Shown: positions 11,300 to 19,060 of the stretch, one piece after another
Numbering within the stretch: position 1 is the first letter of the stretch
Layout of the letters: every line of letters starts with the position of its first letter
From: Rhizophlyctis rosea
Taxonomy: Eukaryota > Chytridiomycota > Chytridiomycetes > Rhizophlyctidales > Rhizophlyctidaceae
NCBI GenBank assembly: GCA_027596075.1
Contig: JADGJC010000483.1
Coordinates: 4,067-23,267, forward strand
Direction of reading: 5' to 3'
DNA length: 19,201 bases
Position numbers and translations under genes: made by a program
The notes under the pieces: model-generated
The model's database searches: none
What the model saw: the letters and a program-made list of their open reading frames with translations, nothing else
Told to the model about the DNA's origin: nothing

Positions 11300-11496
11300 C
11301 CGCAACCAGCGACGCTGCAAAACTGGTGCGATCCACCCCATCCATGCATAGACTAGTATGCAGAGGGAGCCGGGGCATAAAGTTTCAAAAATAAGTTGAT
11401 AAGGAAACGACTGACTTTGGGCGTCAGCCGGATTCAGTTATCACACTGAATAGAACAGATACTACGCATGATCTTAGCCCGAAGGCTGAGTGGACT
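11300..11496 (-). ncRNA. U2 spliceosomal snRNA
   Basis: U2 pairs with the intron branch point in the spliceosome. Reading the minus strand from about 11496: stem I is CTCAGCCTTCGGGCTAAGATC, followed by GTAGTATC (11458-11465), the invariant branch-point recognition sequence. Stem-loop IIa is TTCAGTGTGATAACTGAA. A IIb-like hairpin has CTGAC/GTCAG arms. The Sm site ATTTTTG is at 11386-11392. Stem III carries a TGCATA/TATGCA tip, and stem IV is CCAGTTTTGCAGCGTCGCTGG, like human U2 stem-loop IV. Total length is about 197 bases, close to the usual 187-200. Both ends are approximate (a few bases each). All conserved functional elements are present, so this looks like a working copy. Confidence 0.95.
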
Positions 11497-11529
11497 GGCG
11501 AGAAAGGGGGGATAGAGGGTGTGTAGGCT

Positions 11530-11538
11530 ATTTATATA
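11530..11538 (-). promoter_or_regulatory. TATA box of the U2 snRNA gene
   Basis: The minus strand reads TATATAAAT here, about 35 bases upstream of the inferred U2 5' end. That is a normal position for a core promoter element. The placement supports the 5' end chosen for U2. Confidence 0.6.
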
Positions 11539-11571
11539 CATTTCAATGGAGGGGCAGAAACTGAGAGATCA

Positions 11572-11620
11572 GGCAGCTTGCGAAGCAAAGCGCAGCTTGC
11601 CTAGCGCAGTAAGCGCAGCT
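11572..11620. repeat. Short GCAGCTTGC-type direct repeats in the U2/tRNA spacer
   Basis: GGCAGCTTGC at 11572-11581 and GCGCAGCTTGC at 11590-11600 are followed by a partial GCGCAGCT at 11613-11620, about 20 bases apart. They lie 76-124 bases upstream of U2 and 81-129 bases upstream of the tRNA, so they could be shared upstream promoter elements. This function is inferred only from position and repetition. Confidence 0.5.
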
Positions 11621-11700
11621 CCAATTGTTGAGAGCCGAACGCGCTTCATTCGAAGCTTGTTAGTTATGAGTGGTGCCGCAGACTGCTTTTATAATCCATC

Positions 11701-11772
11701 AGCACCATAGCGCAGGGGAAGCGCGCGGGGCTCATAACCCCGAGGTCCCTGGATCGAAACCAGGTGGTGCTA
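11701..11772 (+). tRNA. Initiator tRNA-Met (anticodon CAT)
   Basis: A 72-base cloverleaf folds completely: acceptor AGCACCA/TGGTGCT, D arm GCGC/GCGC, anticodon stem CGGGG/CCCCG around CTCATAA (anticodon 11733-11735), T stem CCTGG/CCAGG, discriminator A at 11772. Initiator rather than elongator identity is shown by the A1:U72 pair, the T-loop ATCGAAA (A54 and A60 in place of the usual TTCRANT) and the three consecutive G:C pairs next to the anticodon loop. There is no intron. The CCA end is not encoded, as expected in eukaryotes. Confidence 0.97.
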
Positions 11773-12052
11773 CTTGACGTCAACGTTAAATTGGTTTTTT
11801 GTTTTGTTTGGTTCCCAACATCTGTGATACTTGCGGAGTACAATGCGCAAGCAAAAATGCATTGGGTGAGGGATAAGTGCACCATGTTCCTCCATTTTGC
11901 ATTTTGCCGTTTAGGGATTCGGAATGAGTCATCCCACACACATCCATAATAATAGTCCGTATCAACACATCTACACATCTCAACTCCTCGTCAACTCAAA
12001 GATTAGGAGCATCAATCCCCATCCTTCCCTTGAGCGAAGCCAACCAACTATA
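11773..12052. other. Intergenic spacer after the tRNA
   Basis: The spacer is 280 bases, containing the Pol III stop and, at its right side, the 3' end of the minus-strand hypothetical gene. Only short frames without family resemblance are present. Confidence 0.45.
11795..11800 (+). terminator. RNA polymerase III T-run terminator for the tRNA
   Basis: A run of six T on the coding strand lies 23 bases beyond the tRNA and is followed by further T4 and T3 runs. T4 or longer is the standard Pol III stop signal. Between it and the tRNA lies the perfect palindrome TTGACGTCAA at 11774-11783. Confidence 0.75.
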
Positions 12053-13084
12053 TTACAGCACCACCCGCACGGAGGGTCGTATCGATACCGGCTTCTGAAT
12101 TAGTAGCTTTGTGTGCAAATCCGCAAATCTATTTGGTGGTGGGCCTGTTTGGGATGTTATGTTCAGTACACCGCTTGGTATATAAGGATTTTCCAAGATT
12201 CGTAACACATGAGGCCCGAGAGTCATGTTGTACAGAGAACAGGAAAGAGCACGATACTCACCTTCTCCTTTTCTTCTTACCAACCTCGGCAGGGTAACAC
12301 CCACCCCATCCCCACCCCTACTCCTCCCTCCATTACCCCGCCTCAACCTCTCCTCCCCACCCAAACACCTCACATCCACCAACCTCTCCGCATGATTACT
12401 CAAAAAGCTAGGCAAAGGCAGCACATACTGATTCTTATTATGCGTTTCCAACCTTGCGGTGGCGTGTGATGTTAAAGAGAGCACGGAAGGAAGAAGGAGC
12501 GTAGGGTGTGGACGAGCAGATATATGTGGTGGTGTTGGCGGTTTCTGGTCTGGCGAGAAGATGAGAGATGCGCGTTGGGAGGGGGAGAGGGATGTTAGGG
12601 ACTGGGGATAAGCTGTTTGAGGTGGAAGGTTTGAGGGGCGGGAGGGTGCGTTGCGTGTTGGTGGTGGAGGACGGGTGGGGAGTTGGGTTATGTCACGCCG
12701 GGTACGAGCTACACGGGCAATTAGGAGGAGGTTCTTGGCGTGGGATTTTTGGAGGGTTGGTGGGGTTTTAGGTGGTAGGAAGGGAGCTGGCAAGATTGTT
12801 GTTTCTGGTGGTGGTGATGTTGAGCGTGAGGAGTTTGGGTGATATTGAGAGGGTGGTGAGCTAGTGCTAGAGCGATTTTTGTCCCTTGCACGGCGACGTC
12901 GGTGGGAATGATGTTTTGGCGTGTGGTTGTGCGGATAAGCTGCTGTTGAATCTTCTTGATTGGGTGGTAATGTGGGAAAAGAGACCGTGCGTGGGCGACG
13001 CGAAAATGGATTCGGGCCGTCCGTTATTGGATCGCGAAGAGGCATGGTTATCGTGATGCCGTCATAAGGTGACGTAGCGGGCAA
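12053..13084 (-). CDS. Hypothetical Pro/Ser/Arg-rich protein
   Basis: I do not recognise this protein. The frame is open for 343 codons from MPATSPYDG to a TAA, longer than any other unexplained frame here. The first 190 residues are rich in Pro, Ser, Thr, Arg and His (for example HHSHRRRRARDKNR and runs of PPP) and look disordered. A basic stretch KSHAKNLLLIARVARTRR sits near residue 115, and RRPRTVSF resembles a basophilic kinase site. The C-terminal third is less biased. A strong donor (GTGAGT, 12261-12256) and a CAG acceptor before 12144 define a possible 117-base intron that keeps frame; splicing it would give 304 aa. The gene is divergent from the RUN-domain gene, with 313 bases between starts. 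C-rich low-complexity DNA can give spurious long frames, so reality is moderate; no function is proposed. Confidence 0.5.
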   Translation of the reverse strand: MPATSPYDGITITMPLRDPITDGPNPFSRRPRTVSFPTLPPNQEDSTAAYPHNHTPKHHSHRRRRARDKNRSSTSSPPSQYHPNSSRSTSPPPETTILPAPFLPPKTPPTLQKSHAKNLLLIARVARTRRDITQLPTRPPPPTRNAPSRPSNLPPQTAYPQSLTSLSPSQRASLIFSPDQKPPTPPHISARPHPTLLLPSVLSLTSHATARLETHNKNQYVLPLPSFLSNHAERLVDVRCLGGEERLRRGNGGRSRGGDGVGVTLPRLVRRKGEGEYRALSCSLYNMTLGPHVLRILENPYIPSGVLNITSQTGPPPNRFADLHTKLLIQKPVSIRPSVRVVL

Positions 13085-13397
13085 GGAAGGGAAATGAGAT
13101 AGATGGACACGAGATGGCGATGAAGCGCTTTGTTGGAGGGCTCCAATAACCCAGATTTTAGGCAGGTGATCCAGCTTGCATTCATAAATGTCGATGAGGA
13201 GGGCAAAGAGGGGAGAAGGCCGATTGGAGCGCGAATGTGGGCCTTCGGAAGCAAGTCAAAAGGACCCTGAAACCCAAATGGCGCAGCAAGGTGGCAGGCA
13301 TGACACCAAAAACACGTCGTGTGCAAGTGAGACGCCTTCACTTCCTCCCACCATTCCCATCCTCCATGTCACTTTCACACTTGACCCATCTCACATA
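13085..13397. promoter_or_regulatory. Divergent intergenic region upstream of the RUN-domain gene
   Basis: These 313 bases lie between two divergent starts. The frame of the RUN-domain gene stays open upstream to an in-frame ATG at 13188, which would add 70 residues. I prefer the ATG at 13398 because the extension looks non-domain and would overlap the likely promoter. No TATA box was identified. Confidence 0.4.
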
Positions 13398-15177
13398 ATG
13401 ACTTCAACCGAGCAGTATCCCGCAGAACGTAAAAACCTCTACGGTCGTTTCAAAGCAGCCTTAGAAAAGCTAGTCGACGAAGCCACAGCCAGCAAAGAGG
13501 TCGACGAAGAAAACCCAAACTTGACACAATTGTGTGACGAAATTTACAATATACTCAACCAGTAAGCAAAACAGTTCCATCCGTCAAACGGCGAAAGTCC
13601 ATCCATAAACAAAGAGCGGTGAATATGTACTGATAACGCCTCCAAACGCGTCACCAACCAGTGGCTTCGCAGAAAAACGCGGCTGGTACAAGAGCAAAAC
13701 AGTCTGGGATTTTTGCGACGAGACGTTACGAAAGTCGACTACCAAACCGCCGGGGACGGAAAACTTGCTAGCAACTGTGATGGCCATGGTTAATCCCGCT
13801 GAAGCGGTCAAACGGACAAAAGGTACATTATATGCACGTCCGTGCAATATTTACAATTCATAATCTAACAATACCACAACAGTCTTCATAAAACTGGTAT
13901 GTTCCCAACGACTAAGTGCTCTTCTTTCACACATTCCACATTGAAGCAGGGCTCCATCAGAACATTAATAACCCCTAACAGTTGGATCTGCTCCGCAGTC
14001 GTTGATGCAACAAACGCTCGGCGATCACATCCAATGCCTCGCTCAAGATACAACCTGGTTGACCCAATGGTACTCGCCATGGGCACTGATAATGCAACCG
14101 GATGACATAACCCCCATCATAGGTAAAGGCGCCGCAGACTTTATGATGTAACAGTCTAAGAACTTGTTATTGACTCGTTTTGGACCATCACATGCAGGCA
14201 TGCTACAAGGTCTAACCCAACTAGAATTCAATTTCTACATGCGAGGAGAAAGGTTGGTATTGCCACATTCTACTCAGTCCCTCAGCCCTGACAGTTGACT
14301 CACTCAATCAAAAATCCCGCCCAGCCATCAATCCGAAAGCACACCCGACGGAGGCATCGCCGCAAACCTCATCAGCCGAGGCGACGGTCTCATCAAATCC
14401 AGCATTGCCGCCACACTCACAACACTCGACAACATCAATAAGTCGGGGATAGCGTCCTCGCTCCAGATGAAAATGGAAGTCGGTATGTTGTTTTGGATGC
14501 CGGGGGTTGTGAATTTGGAATGGGGAACGGAATAGGAAAGTGCAATTATTTGATTTCTCACAATGCATTCGGCACCACACAGTCAAACTAGAAAAAATAA
14601 ACCAAGGCCTCCAATCCGCAAACAACAAACTCGGTGAACAGCTGTAAGGTTCCCTCACCTCGCCCCCCCACCCCACCCCATAACACTCCACCCCTCACAC
14701 CCTTCCCACACAGAACCGCCGCCCACGAATCAATAAAACAACTCACGAAATCGCACGAAGAACTCTCAACAAACATCGAACACCTCCAAAAAACCCTCGA
14801 GGCCGAACGCCGGTTGCGTCTTTCGCTCGAGGTCGAGCTTATGTCTACTAACCTTCTTAGAGAGAAGGAGGTGAATGCTGTTGCGGGGAAGGTTCGGGAG
14901 GTGCAGAGGGAGAATGAGGTGAGGGGTGGTGTGCAGGACATATGGGGATGGGGTTTTGAGTGCGGTTTTTATTGACATGGTTGCCACCGACTTGATACAG
15001 ACAATGAAGACGGAACTGGCGCGAACGCAGCAGGAGAAGCTGGAGTTGACGGCTCAGTTGGATAGGGCGCGGTTGATGGCGAGAGTGGCTAAAGCGCAGC
15101 TGGATAAAGCGCAAGGGAGGGAGGGAGCAGATATTGGGACGTCGACGCCTAAACCTGAGGTACCGTCGACTTCTTGA
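13398..15177 (+). CDS. RUN-domain coiled-coil protein, RUFY-like
   Basis: RUFY proteins act as effectors of small GTPases in endosome and vesicle traffic. Exons: 13398-13561, 13662-13822, 13883-13896, 13999-14122, 14198-14252, 14325-14482, 14583-14643, 14714-14918, 15001-15177; 372 aa. The RUN domain spans about residues 20-172: helices with NILNHGF and VWDFCDETL, then FIKLSLMQQTLGDHIQ (human RUFY: WLYLALMQKKLADYLK), WYSPWALI (FYEPEALM), IIGMLQGLTQLEFNFYMRGE ([20 protein letters not shown]). Residues of about 226-345 form a coiled coil including EAERRLRLSLEVEL (RUFY: EEKKVRLELEKELE). Animal RUFY1/2 end in a FYVE zinc finger; here the chain stops after a Ser/Thr/Pro tail with no cysteine pairs, so membrane-lipid reading by FYVE is absent. 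A 14-base exon 3 is needed to restore the FIKLSL motif. Confidence 0.87.
13883..13896 (+). other. 14-base microexon of the RUFY-like gene
   Basis: Flanked by an ACAACAG acceptor and a GTATGT donor, it adds the residues joining AVKRTK to SLMQQTLGD. Including it restores the conserved RUN core FIKLSLMQ, and 161+14+124 bases keep phase. Skipping it shifts frame. Confidence 0.75.
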
Positions 15178-15224
15178 AATGCTCGACATCTGCCGGCTAT
15201 CATTCCTTCTGTCACTCATGTGTA

Positions 15225-15230
15225 AATAAA
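15225..15230 (+). terminator. AATAAA polyadenylation signal of the RUFY-like gene
   Basis: An exact AATAAA starts 48 bases beyond the TGA, with an AT-rich region following. The rest of the 274-base convergent spacer (15178-15451) also holds the 3' end of the helicase gene; no RNA gene was seen there. Confidence 0.6.
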
Positions 15231-15451
15231 TCAATGAAGTATCAAAAGTAACAATGTACAATGCAAAATGATAATAATTCTATTACACAAACGATATACA
15301 GTGAGAGAGATTCTATGCACATAAAGCTAACTGCTAAACACATTGGTTATTCCGTAAATACGCAAATCAGAACTGCAAAAGCGCTCCAAGATGGAACGAG
15401 GTCATCGCACCAGAATTGGTGGTGAAGGGCGTGAAGGACAACAACACCCCT

Positions 15452-18198
15452 CTACCAACCGATCTCCCCGCCAGCGTCGTCGCCGCCAGCAGCCGCATCA
15501 GCGTTCCAGTCGCCACCGGCATCACCAGCCCCGTCCGCGTTGTTGCCCCAGTCGGAAGCCTCGTTGCCTCCAGCGTTCCCGTCAGCGGCCCAACCGCCGC
15601 CTCCTTCAGCCGCGGCAGCCCACCCGCCGCCTTCACCACCGTTGGCAGCGGCGCCCGAGTCTGCAGAGGGATGTCAACCAATGCGCAAACATGAACGCTA
15701 ATAACGCAAAGTACTTACGGTCAGGCAACTCCGCGACCAAATCCTCCTCCTTCAGCTCCTCCTTCTCGCGGGCCTCCTTGAGCTCGGCGGACATGAACTC
15801 TTGAAGGAAGTCCGGGATCTCGTCGGTGAGGACACTGCAGAGGTCTTGTGCAATGTCTTGGTTGCCGTCGTTCCAGAACGACGTTGCGTAACCCTTGTTT
15901 CCCGCGCGGGCTAATGGGAAAGGGATCAAAGGTGTCAGCGTGCCTTGTTACCAGAGCGGAAGATGCTTGAACGAAGTAGTCATTACCGGTCCTGCCGATA
16001 CGATGAATGTAATCTGTACGAATGATGTCAATGTATGAAAATCTCGAAAGGTGTAGTGGCAAGGTCTCACCATCGATGGTCTTCGGCATGTCGTAGTTGA
16101 CGACATGGATCACGTTGGGGATGCTGGAGGTTCTTGTTAGTTAGGAATCGAAGCCGACAGAAATTTGACCACACGTACTCGAGTCCGCGCGCCGCAACAT
16201 CCGTGGCGATCCTGAATGGAAGGTTGAGTTCTCATCATCTCGGAGCAATCGGTAATTTGAATACGTACATGATGGGCTTCAGATTAGCTCGGAAAGCCGA
16301 GAGCGCGTCCTCACGCTCCTTCTGGTCGCGGCCGCCGTGGATCGAGGTGACCGGGAATTTCTATATACGAAAGTCAATAACAATGCAAAGGAACAAGCCA
16401 GACGAAACGAGCATTACCTTGCTGTAAAGGAAGTCGTCCAAGGTGTCGACCATCTTCTTTGTGCTCACGAAGATCAACGTGGCACCGGCCTCTTGCTGGT
16501 ACAGGATTTCGAGGAGCTTCTCCCGCTTGTCGTGTTCCTCAACCTTCTCGACCTAAGCCCGGGATGTCAATATGTTGTGGCTTGATCTTGAGAGGTGCCG
16601 AAAATAGCGCGTACCGTTTGGTTGAGGTCCTTGGGAATCCTGCCGACGGTACCAACCGTCACCAGGAGAAGGTCGCCGAGGAAGTCCCGCCCGAGACGCC
16701 GGATCTGTGGATCTTGATGAGTTTGCGTGCGGCGTTGATACACCTTGAGACCGAACTTGCCTCCTTCGGGAAGGTGGCCGAGAACATCGCGGATTGGCGC
16801 GATTCGTCCATCGGCATGCTGCAACGAACGATCAGAATCTCCTGAACAAGAATGACCGGCGCTCGCCTCAACATCAACTCACCTCGATTTCTCAACAATC
16901 TGACGAATGTCAGGCTCAAAGCCCTCGTCCAACATCCTGTCAGCTTCGTCGATAACCAACCATTTGATTTTTTCGAGGCTGAGCCTGCCGCGCCCAACGA
17001 AATCCTTGATCTTGCCCGGCGAGCCGACCAAAATGTCGCAGCCGGCGTCGAGCATATCCAACATGTCGCGGGACTTGGCACCGCCGTAGATGGCGCACGG
17101 CTTGATCCACGTCTTGTAACTGTGGTAGAAATCTTGTGAATCGATGGTTGTTGCGAATGGAGTGCACGATGATCTTACGCAAGCTTCCGGACGTCGTCGA
17201 AGATCTGGCCCACCAGTTCGCGGGTGGGTGCCATGATGAGGCAGTAGGGTGCTAGTCGTAACATGTCAGGTTTATGATCATTGGGTTGTATCACCACCGT
17301 GCTTGAACTTACTGGCCACAGACCCCCTGCCACCGAGAAGCTCGGGCTCGTCACCCCTGAGCTTGGCCTTGCCCTTCTTCAACATTTTCTGGATGATAGG
17401 CAACAAGTACGCGGCCGTCTTGCCGCTACCTAGAAGACGATGTCGATCAGCTTGATGCGTATTGTGCATCGGAAAGGTTGAAGAAAACTTGCCGGTCTGA
17501 GCGCACCCCATAAGGTCCCGGCCTTCGAGAAGGATGGGGATCGCGTACTGCAGCGGAGGCAAGAATACATCAGCAATCATCGTCTTGCAACGCGCACAAC
17601 TCGATGAATGAACAACCGACGAAAAATACTCACTTGCTGGATCGGGGTCGGGGTCTTGTAGCGCAATTTGGCGATATTCTCCTTGAGGGTCGGGTGCCAG
17701 TCGTAATCTTCAAACTGGTACAAATTGCACTTCATCAGACCATGCTCGCACAGAACAATGACAAAAAAAAGGTTATACAGCCACCGCAACACCTACCCTC
17801 TTAAGAGGCTCGGGCGCATCATCTCCGCCGACACGCACGGGGATGTAGGCATACTCCTCAAAATTGATGCCCGCCGTCACACGATGGTCCTCGTCGTAGA
17901 GCTAGTTCAATCATGAAACCGATTTGTTTACAATCAACACCCTGAACCCTTGAAAATAAACAAAACCATCACAACGCAACAACCATACCTCCTTCTCAAG
18001 CTCCTCATCCTCCTTATCCTCCTCCCACCTCTTAGCCATCGCGTAAAAGTCCTTATTCTTGTGCTCTTCCTCAGGAAGAGTCTCCTCGGCGTCGTCCACG
18101 TCCTCGGTCACGGTAGCATCAGCCGCATCAGCAGCCGGCGCGACGACGGGAGTCTCGTCGGGGTTCCAGTCCATGTCGTTGTTGGTGGTGTCAGCCAT
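15452..18198 (-). CDS. DEAD-box RNA helicase, Ded1/DDX3-Vasa type
   Basis: An ATP-dependent RNA remodeller, probably in translation initiation or mRNP handling. Exons in coding order: 18198-17989, 17901-17797, 17714-17634, 17547-17493, 17429-17313, 17251-17179, 17119-16883, 16818-16761, 16704-16615, 16552-16418, 16360-16269, 16211-16179, 16123-16071, 16013-15987, 15910-15719, 15660-15452; 588 aa. Motifs: Ded1/Vasa-type lead-in GINFEEYAYIPVRVGG; Q motif F106...PTPIQ; I AQTGSGKT 148-155; Ia APTRELV; Ib SPGK 247-250 (usually TPGR); II DEAD 271-274; III SAT 306-308; IV LIFVSTKK; V ATDVAARGLD; VI HRIGRTAR 450-457 (usually RTGR). The N-terminus is acidic. The last 69 residues are Gly/Ala/Asp-rich with five Trp in GW, WG or DW contexts. 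I chose the start MADTTNN (good context, A at -3); the frame is open upstream to 18378. Two introns use GC donors. Subfamily is inferred; the Ib and VI changes suggest a diverged paralogue. Confidence 0.92.
16705..16760 (-). other. GC-AG intron (helicase intron 8)
   Basis: The exon ends SATFPKE at GAG|GCAAGT and resumes at CCACAG|ATC CGG, giving KE-IRRLGRDFLGD, as in DDX3 KEIQMLARDFL. The 56-base intron has no alternative GT donor that keeps the motif. GCAAGT is the standard GC-donor consensus. Confidence 0.85.
17430..17492 (-). other. GC-AG intron (helicase intron 4) splitting the P-loop
   Basis: The exon ends CAG ACC G|GCAAGT and resumes TTCTAG|GT AGC GGC AAG ACG, rebuilding AQTGSGKT exactly. 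No nearby GT donor gives an intact Walker A motif. Intron length is 63 bases. Confidence 0.88.
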
Positions 18199-18538
18199 TG
18201 GTTCGTTGAGTGTGTTGTGAGTGGGAAATGTGGTAGGTAGGCTTTTGTCGGTTCTGGTGTTTTTCGAGATGCAAGATGGGGTGAAGATGAGTTTGGGGGG
18301 AAGGGAGCGTGGGAAAGGGTTTTGTGGGTGGTGTTGGAATTCTGGTGGCGAAGCACCACCTCTGGCCTGGCACAGCACATCTGGGCGTGGCTGGTCGCGG
18401 ACTCAGCGGGCGGCTCAGGGTCCTGCTGCAATAGCGCGTGAAAGCGCCGTTGAGTTGACACAACGTGATTCACCTTTGTCTTTTTCCTTGCTCTAGGACT
18501 ACGTTTGCGGGGCATGCATTGAAACTTTGAAAGACACC
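18199..18538. promoter_or_regulatory. Region upstream of the helicase gene
   Basis: This is the likely 5' UTR and promoter of the minus-strand helicase. Several overlapping minus-strand frames are open here, one starting MPRKRSPRARKKTK at 18515, but none joins to the helicase in phase. No clear core promoter motif was identified. Confidence 0.35.
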
Positions 18539-19060
18539 CATATCATCCTTATAAGGCCACCTTACAATCAGTCCTTTACTATGTTTTTCATCTTTGTCCG
18601 AATTACGTTGGACGGGGTTGTCAAGTTTGCCACAATCAAGCATTCAGTCTGCGCCTCTCGAAGTTTCCGAGCTCAGTGTTAATCTCATCCCTTTAAAGAA
18701 CAGAAATTAATTGAAGCTGCGCCACTCGTAGGTGATGCTGAGGAGTTTAAATCCCTCAAAGCCAGGATATTGATGGGCTACATCTCACTAATACAGGCTG
18801 TCGGAAATCATGCGATGCCAAACCTTTGCCAGTCACATCATGAAGTTGTCCAGCAAACATCCAAAGACAAGGATAGTACGCGAGATTATTGACAATGATC
18901 CAATAGGACATTCTGAAGCACGATGCCGACATTCAAGATGAGACACAACCCAATCAAAACTTTCGACACAAATGTTAACTGCAACTTTCATGTATTCGAA
19001 AAAATAAAACTCACACAAAGCAAACACTGCAAAACATAAAAATGCCTACAACTACCCGCA
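18539..19060. other. Gene-free stretch with short open frames only
   Basis: Composition becomes AT-richer than in the neighbouring genes. The plus strand has a short frame from 18581 (MFFIFVRITLDG, ending TAA) and, after a gap, about 60 open codons to a TGA near 18890. The minus strand has a 64-codon frame. None resembles a family I know, and no convincing splice joins link them. An exact AATAAA occurs at 19003-19008. Confidence 0.4.

Noticed and set aside
11281..11300. Box C-like ATGATGATTGA next to U2, as a snoRNA hint
   Set aside because: There is no matching box D, terminal stem or C'/D' boxes at suitable spacing.
15391..15804. 137-codon Arg/Gln-rich plus-strand frame
   Set aside because: It is antisense to the GC-rich Gly/Ala tail of the helicase; its composition follows from that.
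18472..18515. Possible upstream helicase exon encoding a basic peptide (MPRKRSPRARKKTK, then a GTGAAT donor)
   Set aside because: No acceptor before MADTTNN joins it in phase, and the helicase start at 18198 has good context.
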